A DNA stretch of 64,000 bases from Flavobacteriales bacterium (GTDB taxonomy: Bacteria; Bacteroidota; Bacteroidia; Flavobacteriales_E; Vicingaceae): positions 877,001 through 941,000 of the forward strand of contig JACJZD010000001.1 in NCBI GenBank assembly GCA_020635795.1, given 5' to 3'. The notes under the pieces were generated by a model. The model ran no database searches. It was given only the letters and a program-made list of their open reading frames with translations, and was not told the origin of the DNA. The translations under genes and the position numbers were made by a program. This document shows, in pieces, positions 45,650 through 54,254 of the stretch (within the stretch, counting starts at the first letter, position 1; each line of letters opens with the position of its first letter).

Positions 45650-47488
45650 TCAGGCATTGCCTGCTTCTAATATTTCGTTAAACTTATTTTTTAAATCTTT
45701 AATTTTAAAAGGCAAACCTTCTATTTTATTAAATTGCTCATAAGTAAATTGAGGAAATTGCCCTCTTAAGTAATTGGCAAATTGCCCATTATTTAATTCG
45801 CAAACCAAAATTTTATCAAACTTGGCAAAAATTTCTGCTGTGTTTTTTGGTAATGGATTAATGTAATTAAAGTGGGTAAAAGCAATATCTTTTCCTTCTT
45901 TTTGTAATTCGTTTACTGCTCCAAACAAAATACCAAACTGACCTCCCCAGCCAACAACCAACAACTTAGTTGCATCTTTTCCTTTCACTCTTTGCAATGG
46001 AATAAAATCAGCAATTCTATCAATTTTTTCTTGACGAGTTGCCACCATTTTTCCATGGTTTTGAGGGTTGTGAGATACACAACCTGTACATTCATCTTTT
46101 TCTAGTCCTCCAATTCGGTGTTCCATTCCTTTTGTGCCCGGTTTTACCCACCAGCGAGCCAGTTTTTCGCTATCTCTTTGGTAAGGTTTCCAATTTGGAT
46201 CTAAGCTATCCAATGTTCTTGGATGAATGTCTGGCAATTCTTCGGTTAATTTAATTTTCCAAGGTTCTGCACCGTTTCCTAAATAACTTTCGGTTAACAA
46301 AATTACTGGAGTCATGTGTTCTAAAGCTATTCGTGTAGCTTCAAAAGCCCAATCGAAACAATCGGCTGGTGTACTTGCCGAAAGTACTACTATTGGACAT
46401 TCTCCATTTCTTCCATAAAGAGCTTGCATTAAATCGCTTTGTTCTGTTTTAGTTGGTAAACCTGTACTTGGTCCTCCACGCTGAACATTTACAATAACCA
46501 ATGGTAGTTCTGTCATTACTGCTAAACCAATGGCTTCCGTTTTTAGTGCCATTCCTGGTCCAGAGGTAGTGGTAATAGCAACATCACCAGCAAAACTAGC
46601 TCCAATAGCAGAGCAAATACCTGCAATTTCGTCTTCAGCTTGAACTATTTTTACACCGCTCCATTTGTGTTTGGTTAATTCGTGTAAAATATCGGTAGCT
46701 GGCGTAATCGGGTAGGTTCCTAAAAACAACTCTTTATTTGCTTTTTTTGCTGCTGCTAAAAATCCCCAAGCTGCTGCTTGATTTCCTGTAATGTTACGAT
46801 AAGTACCGGGCTGTTTTTTTGCTGGCAATACCGTGAAGGATGATTTTATCGCTTCGATGGTTAACGCATAATTAAACCCCGCTTTTAACGCATTTACATT
46901 GGCTTGAGCCAATTCTGGTTTCTTTTTAAATTTCTGATTAAAGAAATTGATGGTTTGCTCTAATGGTTCATTAAACAACCAAAACACGATACCTAAGGTA
47001 AACATGTTTTTACAACGTACCATGCTTTTGTTGTCCAACCCTAAATCGGCAACACTTGCTTTGGTTAATGAAGTTATTGGTGCTTCAATAACTTTATAGT
47101 CTGAAAGCGTGTTATCTTCTAATGGATTGCCTTCAAAACCTGCTTTTTCAAAATCTTTTTTAGTATAAGAATCACCATCAATAATAATGGTACAGGCAGG
47201 TTTAAGGTTATGTAAATTGGCCTTTAAAGCAGCAGGATTCATTGCTACCAACACATCTGGTGCATCGCCTGGACTATGAACCCCAGATGTCCCAAAATGA
47301 ATTTGAAAACCTGAAACACCTGCAACCGTTCCTTGTGGTGCTCGTATTTCTGATGGGAAATCGGGGAAAGTTGCTATTGCATTTCCCATTACTGCTGTGG
47401 TATCAGTAAATAATGTTCCAGCTAGTTGCATTCCATCGCCAGAATCGCCTGCAAACTTTATTACTACACTTTCTAATTCTGTTGTCAT
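45650..47488 (-). CDS. korA: 2-oxoglutarate:ferredoxin oxidoreductase, gamma-alpha fused subunit
   Basis: The 612-residue subunit joins a gamma domain (about 1-190; VVIKFAGDSGDGMQLAG, SEIRAPQGTVAGVSGFQIHFG) to an alpha domain (about 220-600; GTYPITPATDILHELTKHK, AEDEIAGICSAIGASFAGDVAITTTSGPG). It ends with VVGWGGQFG, the CoA-pocket region. This gamma-alpha order is the usual KorA form. With KorB it makes succinyl-CoA and reduced ferredoxin. The ATG is directly preceded by a palindromic repeat, leaving no normal leader. Confidence 0.93.
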   Translation of the reverse strand: MTTELESVVIKFAGDSGDGMQLAGTLFTDTTAVMGNAIATFPDFPSEIRAPQGTVAGVSGFQIHFGTSGVHSPGDAPDVLVAMNPAALKANLHNLKPACTIIIDGDSYTKKDFEKAGFEGNPLEDNTLSDYKVIEAPITSLTKASVADLGLDNKSMVRCKNMFTLGIVFWLFNEPLEQTINFFNQKFKKKPELAQANVNALKAGFNYALTIEAIKSSFTVLPAKKQPGTYRNITGNQAAAWGFLAAAKKANKELFLGTYPITPATDILHELTKHKWSGVKIVQAEDEIAGICSAIGASFAGDVAITTTSGPGMALKTEAIGLAVMTELPLVIVNVQRGGPSTGLPTKTEQSDLMQALYGRNGECPIVVLSASTPADCFDWAFEATRIALEHMTPVILLTESYLGNGAEPWKIKLTEELPDIHPRTLDSLDPNWKPYQRDSEKLARWWVKPGTKGMEHRIGGLEKDECTGCVSHNPQNHGKMVATRQEKIDRIADFIPLQRVKGKDATKLLVVGWGGQFGILFGAVNELQKEGKDIAFTHFNYINPLPKNTAEIFAKFDKILVCELNNGQFANYLRGQFPQFTYEQFNKIEGLPFKIKDLKNKFNEILEAGNA

Positions 47489-47635
47489 AAGCCCCTCTCT
47501 AATCTCCCCAAAGGGGAGAGGTTAATAATGTTTTTTCTTTATTTAATCTTCCTTTTTAGGAAATAATTACACACCCCTAACCCCTCTCAAGAGGGGAATT
47601 AAAGTCCCTCCTTTGGAGGGGTTGGGGAGGCTTTT
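47489..47635. repeat. Composite palindromic element, copy 1 (type A)
   Basis: It holds three hairpins: CTCCCC-AAA-GGGGAG (47504-47518), CCCCTC-TCAA-GAGGGG (47581-47596) and CCCTCC-TTT-GGAGGG (47606-47620). It fills the gap between the fusion gene and korA. Copy 2 at 49640 has the same order and spacing. Confidence 0.85.
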
Positions 47636-49639
47636 TTACTCCCCTGAATACTCTACTCTTTTACCAATTGAAGTTAAACCTAACAAGGCATCTTTGGTGG
47701 TAAAAATATCCACCAATTTATCTAATTCCGAAGCTGGACCTTTTGCTGCTTCAATTAATTCTTCAGCAAAATTCATGGCTATTGGAGCTTTAAAACTCAT
47801 GGTTTTACCCAATTTAGCCACTTCTTCGGTAGAAATTCCACCATTGGTATAATCTCCTTTTATTATTGATTTGTAGCTGTTTGTTCCGTATAAGAATTCA
47901 ATGGCTTTCCATTCGCTTGTAAGTTCAATTTTTGGTTTATCAGGAATGGCTTTTGCTCCTGAAATAAAATCAAATACTTCAGAAGGTTGAATTATACCAT
48001 CAATTAAACCAATTTCCAATGCTTGTTTAGCGCCTAGCATTTGACCAGTCAAGACTAAATATTTAGCCAATCCTTTACCTACTCTTAAAGCAGTACGTTG
48101 CGTACCTCCTAAACCTGGGTAAATTCCAATGCCTGTTTCGGGGAAAGCAATTTTAGTTTTTGGTACAGCCAACAACACATCACAACATAAAGCTAATTCC
48201 ATACCTCCACCTAAGGCTAGGCCGTTTAAAATACCTACTACTTTTTTAGGCGATTTATCTATTTTCTCTAATACTTCTTGACCGTATTTTGTAAAAGTTA
48301 CAATGTTATCAATCGTATTTGATTTTATGTTTTTCACAAAGAATTTGATGTCAGCACCTGCTACAAAAGCTTTACCTGAACCAGTTAAAATAATCGTTTC
48401 TACATCTGGACGAGCATCTGCCTGAGAAAATTTACAGTCTAATTGCCCCATTACTTCTTCGTTCAAGGCATTCATATCTTCTGGACGAGACATGGTAATT
48501 GTTGCAACACTTCCGTTAACGGCAAGGGTAACAAATTCCATATTCCAATTTTCTGCTTTTATTCCTTCAGGGATAGTTTCTCCATAAATTGAAGCAAATT
48601 CTGAAACAATTCGTTTTACCTCACTCTCACCAAATTGTTGCATCAAATCAACTGGTCCTTTTCTCCATCGTAAACCAATTTTTGCTCCTCTATTTAAATC
48701 TACAGCAGTACAAACTTCTTCTGCCAAAATTTGAGAACATACAAAGAAAGTAACGCCTAAAATTCTATCGTTTACTGCTTTAGTTAGTTCTGGGGTGATA
48801 TTTACAGTATCCATTCCTGATAAATTCCAGTTATTACCAGAAGCAACTTGTTCTTCTAGTTTTGTTGAGATTTTATAAGATGGTCCGAAATGTTCTAAGG
48901 TTTTTTGTGCGTGTAAGGCAATTGGAACTCCTGTTGCATTCATTAATGCGAATGGCCCCATTCCTATTCCAAAGGTATTCATGCAAACTGTATCAATTTC
49001 TGCGATACTTCCAATTCCTTCAGCTAACATTTTACACGCCTCGTTTAACCAAGGTACAAAAAATCTGTTTACAGCAAAGCCATTTACATCTTTAGTTGTA
49101 ATGGCATCTTTACCAGATTGAACAGAAAAAACTTGCATTGCTTTGTACGTTTCTTGTGATGTTTTTGCACCTGGAATAATCTCTACCAATCTGTTTTTTG
49201 CAGCATGATAAAAGTAATGCAACCCAACAAAACGTTCAGGATGAGAAACTGCTTCTGCTAATTCTGTTACCGAAAAAGATGAAGTATTGGTTGCTAAAAT
49301 CGTGTCAGCCGAAACAATTTTATCAAGAGCTTTGAATAAGTTTGATTTTACTTCAAAATCTTCAAAAATTGCTTCTACAATTAAATCACAAACTTTTAAA
49401 TCTGTTTGATTGGTTGTGCCTTTTATATTGCCAATTATTCCTTCAACTTTTTCTTGTGTAAACAATTTACGTTCAACACCTTGTTCAAGTATTTCTCTTA
49501 TACCGTTAATTCCTTTGTCGATATACTTTTGTTCTCTATCATTTAAGTAAACGGTAAATCCTTCTTGTGCAAATTTTTGAGCAATTGCAGCTCCCATAGT
49601 TCCTGCTCCAATTACTCCAACTGTGTTTATCTTTTTCAT
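47636..49639 (-). CDS. Bifunctional 3-hydroxyacyl-CoA dehydrogenase / enoyl-CoA hydratase
   Basis: The 667-residue protein has the dehydrogenase first (about 1-385; GAGTMGAAIAQKFAQEG, NTSSFSVTELAE, GLHYFYHAAKNRLVEII) and the crotonase-fold hydratase second (about 395-660; GSGKAFVAGADI, GLALGGGMELALCCD, PETGIGIYPGLGGTQR). This order is the reverse of FadB/FadJ and recalls the fused enzymes of archaeal 3-hydroxypropionate/4-hydroxybutyrate cycles. Both active-site regions look complete, including the catalytic Glu in PETGIG. In this cluster it probably carries out the beta-oxidation steps after ring opening. Type A repeats lie on both sides. Confidence 0.9.
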   Translation of the reverse strand: MKKINTVGVIGAGTMGAAIAQKFAQEGFTVYLNDREQKYIDKGINGIREILEQGVERKLFTQEKVEGIIGNIKGTTNQTDLKVCDLIVEAIFEDFEVKSNLFKALDKIVSADTILATNTSSFSVTELAEAVSHPERFVGLHYFYHAAKNRLVEIIPGAKTSQETYKAMQVFSVQSGKDAITTKDVNGFAVNRFFVPWLNEACKMLAEGIGSIAEIDTVCMNTFGIGMGPFALMNATGVPIALHAQKTLEHFGPSYKISTKLEEQVASGNNWNLSGMDTVNITPELTKAVNDRILGVTFFVCSQILAEEVCTAVDLNRGAKIGLRWRKGPVDLMQQFGESEVKRIVSEFASIYGETIPEGIKAENWNMEFVTLAVNGSVATITMSRPEDMNALNEEVMGQLDCKFSQADARPDVETIILTGSGKAFVAGADIKFFVKNIKSNTIDNIVTFTKYGQEVLEKIDKSPKKVVGILNGLALGGGMELALCCDVLLAVPKTKIAFPETGIGIYPGLGGTQRTALRVGKGLAKYLVLTGQMLGAKQALEIGLIDGIIQPSEVFDFISGAKAIPDKPKIELTSEWKAIEFLYGTNSYKSIIKGDYTNGGISTEEVAKLGKTMSFKAPIAMNFAEELIEAAKGPASELDKLVDIFTTKDALLGLTSIGKRVEYSGE

Positions 49640-49785
49640 AATGTGCCCATCTCTAATCTCCCCAAAGGGGAGAGGTTAATAATGTTTTTATCTTTTTTAT
49701 CTTCCTTTTTTTGTGAAAATTACACACCCCTAACCCTTCTCAAGAGGGGAACTCCCTTCCCTTTGGGAAGGGTTGGGGAGGCATT
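49640..49785. repeat. Composite palindromic element, copy 2 (type A)
   Basis: It begins CTCTAATCTCCCCAAAGGGG and matches copy 1 in hairpin order and in the AT-rich middle. The last hairpin differs (CCCTTCCCTTTGGGAAGGG). It lies between dch and the fusion gene. Confidence 0.85.
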
Positions 49786-50559
49786 TTAACAATTCTCCCA
49801 AACAGGTTGTCTTTTTTCTAAAAATGAATTTATGCCTTCGTTAGCATCTTTAGTTTCCATTAATTGTTTAACATACATGTATTCCAATTGTGGTAAAAAG
49901 TTGCCTAAAATGTGGTTAAACTTTACTCGAGCAGCTTTTACACCATAACGTAATGACGAAGCACTTTTAGGAACAATATTTTTCTCTATCCATGCATTCA
50001 TTTCTAAATTCAAATCATCTTTGTTTTCAAAAACATGATTTAATAAACCAATTCTATAACCTTCTTCAGCATCAATAACTTTACCTGTAAGCAATAACTC
50101 TTCAGCTCTAGCATATCCAATTTTTAGTGGAAGTAGGAGTGAAGCTGGAGGAGGAAATACTCCTAAAACAATTTCCGGCTGCCCCATTTTTGCAGTTTTA
50201 TCTGCAAACAAGAAATTGCAGATTAAAGCCAATTCCATTCCGCCACCCAAACACTGTCCTGTAATTTTTGCCATGGTTGGAATGCCTAAGTCGATTATAC
50301 TTAAAAAGAGTTGGTGAAAAGTTTTAATCATGGTCTCCGCCAATTCTTTGGTATGTTCAGGAACACTAGCTCCAAAAGAAAAATGTTTTCCTTCGCCCTG
50401 AAACGTGATGAGTTTCAAATTTGGGTTGTTTTTGAATGTCTTAAAACAATCCAACAGCTCCAACATCATAATGTTATCTAAAACATTTCCTTTACCATCA
50501 TCTAACAGGATATTAGCTACTGTTTCGTTGTGCGTATAGGTTAATTTAATTTTTTCCAT
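49786..50559 (-). CDS. dch: Cyclohexa-1,5-diene-1-carbonyl-CoA hydratase
   Basis: The ATG at 50559 (MEKIKLTY) is chosen because the longer frame to 50601 runs into a palindromic repeat. The product, 257 residues, is a crotonase-fold protein with FSFGASVPEHT, GQCLGGGMELALICNFLFAD and MGQPEIVLGVFPPPASLLLP. The SFGASVxEH and VFxPPASxLLP motifs are, from memory, specific to dienoyl-CoA hydratase (BadK/BzdW/Dch group) rather than general enoyl-CoA hydratases. The enzyme adds water to the diene made by benzoyl-CoA reductase. It sits directly after oah. Confidence 0.9.
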   Translation of the reverse strand: MEKIKLTYTHNETVANILLDDGKGNVLDNIMMLELLDCFKTFKNNPNLKLITFQGEGKHFSFGASVPEHTKELAETMIKTFHQLFLSIIDLGIPTMAKITGQCLGGGMELALICNFLFADKTAKMGQPEIVLGVFPPPASLLLPLKIGYARAEELLLTGKVIDAEEGYRIGLLNHVFENKDDLNLEMNAWIEKNIVPKSASSLRYGVKAARVKFNHILGNFLPQLEYMYVKQLMETKDANEGINSFLEKRQPVWENC

Positions 50560-50573
50560 TTTTAATATATTTC

Positions 50574-50646
50574 GTAATTGCGAGGTACGAAGCAATACCA
50601 ATAATAAGATTGCTTCACTCCATTACATTTCGTTCGCAATGACGGT
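50574..50646. repeat. Palindromic repeat between oah and dch (type C)
   Basis: ATTGCG...GAAGCAAT at one end mirrors ATTGCTTC...CGCAAT at the other. The core AATTGCGAGGTACGAAGCAA recalls a dispersed Bacteroidetes element. It supplies the false upstream start of dch. Confidence 0.75.
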
Positions 50647-50652
50647 TAATAG

Positions 50653-51756
50653 TTATACATTTTGTGGTTTATACTGTGGAGAAATTGCTCTGTGCATTTC
50701 GTCATCCCATTCTTTACCTTCAGCTAGTAACTGACGTAATTTTACAAAATCAACCTCTCTATCATTTTTAGGACCATCGTTAAATGCTTTGAAACCTGCT
50801 TTAGCTTCAGTCATCATGTTTAAAGCTAACCACTCACGGCTGCTCTCTTTGTTCATGTCCCAATGTTCTAATTTTTTCTTACGTACTTCAGTTAAAGTTT
50901 TGTGTGAACAATTTGGGAAGGTGTGTAACAATTTTGCAATCAATTTATTTACAGCTTCATCAAGTTTTGATAAATCAACTTCGCCTCTTGCTAAAATTTC
51001 TTTTCCTTTTGCTAATTCTTCTCCTGTTTTCATTGATCCAAAAATAACTTTACCGTATTCATCAGCATATTTTTCAATATTTACCAATGGGTTAGCAATA
51101 AATTTACCATCCACTTTAAGTGCAGGAACAATATCAGTAATTAAGCCCATACTATAAGCTTGATGAGCTGTCCACGGTTCGCATAATGTTAACGATGACA
51201 TGGCTCTTTCAATACCAACATAAAGATGAAGGAAATCGGTTGCACCTCCAATAGCGGCACTTCCATGTTTTGGTCCAGCTTGTCCGAATCGAGCTAAATC
51301 TGTAGAAACAGTATAATCTGCTGCCATTCCAATTTCTTGACCACCTCCAATACGCATTCCGTTTACTCGACAAACAACTGGTTTTTCACATTTTAAGATA
51401 GCAGAAACCATGTCGTTAAACAAGCGCATGTATTGCGAATATTCTTGAGGTTGACCTGAATAATATTCTGCATATTCTTTGGTGTTTCCGCCAGTACAAA
51501 AAGCCTTGTCTTCAACGGCAGTAAATACTACAGCTACAACACTTCTATCGTTCGATGCTTCACCAAAAGCCAAAATAATTTCTTTAACTGCTTTAGTTGT
51601 ATATGAGTTGTATTGTTTAGGGTTGTTAAGTATAATCCAAGCGTTAAAAAGTCCTTTTACAGGAGTACCATCGGTATTTAAGCAAGGTCTTTTTTCAAAA
51701 AGAATATCGGTATAGTTGTAACCTTCTACTAAATTGTGATTTTTTAAAGCTTCCAT
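50653..51756 (-). CDS. oah: 6-oxocyclohex-1-ene-1-carbonyl-CoA hydrolase (ring opening)
   Basis: The 367-residue crotonase-family enzyme adds water to the cyclic oxo-ene and opens the ring to 3-hydroxypimelyl-CoA. It has AWIILNNPKQYNSYTTKAVK, DKAFCTGGNTKEYAEYYSG, NGMRIGGGQEIGMAADYTV and GQAGPKHGSAAIGGATDFL. The long C-terminal helical extension (about 280-367; EHWDMNKESSREWLALNMM) and the GPKHGSA motif distinguish Oah/BamA from ordinary hydratases. Length is close to the 377-residue Oah of Thauera. It lies 30 bases after had. Confidence 0.93.
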   Translation of the reverse strand: MEALKNHNLVEGYNYTDILFEKRPCLNTDGTPVKGLFNAWIILNNPKQYNSYTTKAVKEIILAFGEASNDRSVVAVVFTAVEDKAFCTGGNTKEYAEYYSGQPQEYSQYMRLFNDMVSAILKCEKPVVCRVNGMRIGGGQEIGMAADYTVSTDLARFGQAGPKHGSAAIGGATDFLHLYVGIERAMSSLTLCEPWTAHQAYSMGLITDIVPALKVDGKFIANPLVNIEKYADEYGKVIFGSMKTGEELAKGKEILARGEVDLSKLDEAVNKLIAKLLHTFPNCSHKTLTEVRKKKLEHWDMNKESSREWLALNMMTEAKAGFKAFNDGPKNDREVDFVKLRQLLAEGKEWDDEMHRAISPQYKPQNV

Positions 51757-51786
51757 AGTTTATAGTTTTAGAATATGAGTTTTTGT

Positions 51787-52836
51787 TTAATTAAAGTCGG
51801 GCACTAACACTGAACGTTTGTCATATTTATGTTCAAGTGTGTTTTTAAATACTTCGTTTATTTTCGACATTGGAAATGTTTGAACAAAATCTTTAATCTC
51901 CAATTTTCCAGATGCAATTAATTCAACTACTTCTGGGTACAATTCGGGTTTACAACCCCAAGTGCCAATTAATTTTGCATCGAAAGCCATTAGGTTACTC
52001 AAACGAACATTCAATTTATCCATAGTAAAACCTACTATGCTTAATGTCGATGTAAAAGTTATTAGGCTAAATGCTAAATCCTGACCAGGAGTAGTGCCTG
52101 AAAATTCAAAAATTTTCCAACCGAATTTTGGAGTGCCTAATTCTTTGGCTAGTTCTTTTACTTTCAATTTTACTTCTTTGAAATCAAGTCCTTTAGAATT
52201 TAAAGTTGCATCAACACCGTTTCTCTTAGCGTTTGCAAGCTTATCATCATTGATATCGATGGCAATTACTTTAGCACCCATTATTTTTGCAATTAAAGCA
52301 CCATAAACACCAACTCCACCAACACCTATAACTATTGCTAAATCACCTTTTTCTAACTCTGATTTTTTCATTACTTGATAAGGTGTAGAAATAGCATCCG
52401 CAATTACAGAAAGTTCTTGTAATGAGTATTTGGTTAAAATAGAGTCGGGAACAGGGCATAAATATTTATGAGGTACAACAATATGAGAAGCAAAACCACC
52501 GTGAAAATCGTTTCCTGGCATTAGTTGGTTTTGACACATGTTGCTTCTGCCTTTGTTGCACAACTCACAATCACCACAAGGTAATACAGCTGGAATAATT
52601 ACATTTTTTCCAACCCAATTTGCTGGACCTGCTGTCACAACTCCACTAATCTCATGACCTAATGTTAAAGGCATTTCTTTTTTTGTTCTCACGCCATCGT
52701 GCCAAAAACTTAAATCGGTATGGCAAACACCACAACCAGCAACTTTAACAATTGCTTCGTTTTCGTTTATTGATGGCAATTCAGATTCAACCAAAGAAAA
52801 ATCTTCCTTTAGTGCTGTCATTTGCCATTGTTTCAT
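51787..52836 (-). CDS. had: 6-hydroxycyclohex-1-ene-1-carbonyl-CoA dehydrogenase
   Basis: I use the ATG at 52836 (MKQWQMTAL); an in-frame start at 52908 lies in a palindromic repeat. The 349-residue zinc-dependent dehydrogenase has the catalytic zinc site GCGVCHTDLSFWHDG and GHEISGVV, the structural zinc set CGDCELCNKGRSNMC, and the NAD site GVGGVGVYGALIAKIMGA. The LMPGNDFHGGFASHIVVP motif agrees with Had/BzdX. It oxidises the hydroxylated ring intermediate to the 6-oxo compound used by Oah. It is between thiolase and oah. Confidence 0.92.
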   Translation of the reverse strand: MKQWQMTALKEDFSLVESELPSINENEAIVKVAGCGVCHTDLSFWHDGVRTKKEMPLTLGHEISGVVTAGPANWVGKNVIIPAVLPCGDCELCNKGRSNMCQNQLMPGNDFHGGFASHIVVPHKYLCPVPDSILTKYSLQELSVIADAISTPYQVMKKSELEKGDLAIVIGVGGVGVYGALIAKIMGAKVIAIDINDDKLANAKRNGVDATLNSKGLDFKEVKLKVKELAKELGTPKFGWKIFEFSGTTPGQDLAFSLITFTSTLSIVGFTMDKLNVRLSNLMAFDAKLIGTWGCKPELYPEVVELIASGKLEIKDFVQTFPMSKINEVFKNTLEHKYDKRSVLVPDFN

Positions 52837-52839
52837 AAG

Positions 52840-52994
52840 CCCCTTCTCGGTCTTCCCCAAAGGGGAAGAAGACGGTTGCTTGTCTTTTATTGTTTCACTC
52901 ATTGTCATTCGTTTTAATTCTTTTTTTTTAAATACCCTTCATTTTTTTTTCACTCATTATTCCCTTCCCTTCGGGAAGGGTTAGGGATGGCTTT
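52840..52994. repeat. Palindromic element between thiolase and had (type A relative)
   Basis: Hairpins CTTCCCC-AAA-GGGGAAG (52853-52869) and CCCTTCCC-TTC-GGGAAGGG (near 52960-52980) flank an AT-rich middle. The order matches the two full type A copies, with more divergence. Confidence 0.7.
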
Positions 52995-54254
52995 TTATGC
53001 GTTTGGATTTTCAAATAAAATAGCTGTTCCTTGTCCACCACCAATACAAGCCGAAGCAATACCATACTTAACACCTCTTGCTTGCATTTCTCTTGAAATT
53101 GTTAATGATAATCGAGTTCCTGTAGCAGCTAAAGGATGCCCTAAAGCAATTGCACCTCCATTAACATTACAGATGTCGCGGTTTAAACCTAATTCTTTTT
53201 CGCAACCAATAAATTGTGCAGCAAAAGCTTCATTAATTTCTATTAAACCAATATCTGCTATTGTTAAACCAGCCATTTCCAATACTAAACGAATTGCAGG
53301 AACGGGTCCTAACCCCATAACTCTTGGGTCTAAAGCACTCGTAGCCGATGCCACTATTCTTGATAAAGGTTTTAAGCCTTTTTGGTTGATAAAATCGCCA
53401 CTTGCCACAACAACTGAAGCTGCACCATCAACAATACCGCTCGAATTTGCAGCAGTTTGAACTCCATCACGTGCAAAAACAGAAGGTAATTTTGCCATAG
53501 CTTCTAAATCGGCTGGACGAACATTTTCGTCTGTTGTAAAATCAACAGCAGTTTTTGGTAAACGTACTTTTCGTGTATTTAAACCTTCAACAGCAAATTC
53601 TGCTGAGTTCATTTTAACTACTTCACCATCAAAGAAACCACGCTCCTTTGCAGCGATATATCGGTCTATAGAAAGTTTTGCAAACTCGTTCGCATCTTCT
53701 TTTGTAATTCCATGTTTGGTAGCAACATTTTCCGCCGTACATCCCATTGGTACAGCAGCAGTATCATTTAAAGCTTCCCAAAGCATGTCTTTAAAATCAA
53801 TTTTTCCTAACGGATATCCCATTCTGTTTCCAAAACTTACCGTAGGAGAGAGGCTCATGTTTTCTGTTCCACCACATAAAGCGGTTTGTGCTTTTCCTAA
53901 TGTTATTTGCTCTGCACCTGCAATAATGGTTTCAAAACCACTACCACAAATACGTTGCAACATCACAGCGGGAATACCTTCTGGAATACCTGAAAACAAG
54001 CCAATGTGGCGAGGTAAAAAATAAGAATCAGCAGAACTTTGACCGATGTTGGCATACATTACTTGATCAATATCATCGCCTTTAATTCCTGATTTTTCAA
54101 TAGCAGCTTTGGTCGCATATATTCCTAAATCTGTAGGTGATACTTGTCCTAATGTGCCACATAATTTTCCAAATGGAGTTCTTGCGCCATTTACCAAATA
54201 AATATTATCGTAAGTTATTCCAAACCCTTTTTTCTTATCGTGAAATCCTTTCAT
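52995..54254 (-). CDS. Thiolase (acetyl-CoA acyltransferase)
   Basis: The 419-residue enzyme cleaves 3-oxoacyl-CoA. The nucleophile is in MLQRICGSGFETI, followed by LIEINEAFAAQF, NGGAIALGHPLAATGTR (catalytic His) and ASACIGGGQGTAILFE (second Cys). All residues needed for thiolysis are present. It overlaps the end of the broken ATPase gene by four bases (ATGA). In context it would release acetyl-CoA from the C7 dicarboxyl-CoA made by ring opening. A biosynthetic use cannot be ruled out from sequence. Confidence 0.92.
   Translation of the reverse strand: MKGFHDKKKGFGITYDNIYLVNGARTPFGKLCGTLGQVSPTDLGIYATKAAIEKSGIKGDDIDQVMYANIGQSSADSYFLPRHIGLFSGIPEGIPAVMLQRICGSGFETIIAGAEQITLGKAQTALCGGTENMSLSPTVSFGNRMGYPLGKIDFKDMLWEALNDTAAVPMGCTAENVATKHGITKEDANEFAKLSIDRYIAAKERGFFDGEVVKMNSAEFAVEGLNTRKVRLPKTAVDFTTDENVRPADLEAMAKLPSVFARDGVQTAANSSGIVDGAASVVVASGDFINQKGLKPLSRIVASATSALDPRVMGLGPVPAIRLVLEMAGLTIADIGLIEINEAFAAQFIGCEKELGLNRDICNVNGGAIALGHPLAATGTRLSLTISREMQARGVKYGIASACIGGGQGTAILFENPNA

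Noticed and set aside
47489..49785. Insertion sequence or composite transposon around the fusion gene
   Set aside because: No transposase and no target-site duplication were seen; the flanks are short palindromic elements also found elsewhere in the window.
50560..50601. Upstream extension of dch
   Set aside because: The extra residues read into a type C repeat; the crotonase fold begins at the ATG at 50559.
52837..52908. Upstream extension of had
   Set aside because: The added residues come from a type A hairpin; MKQWQMTAL at 52836 matches family starts.
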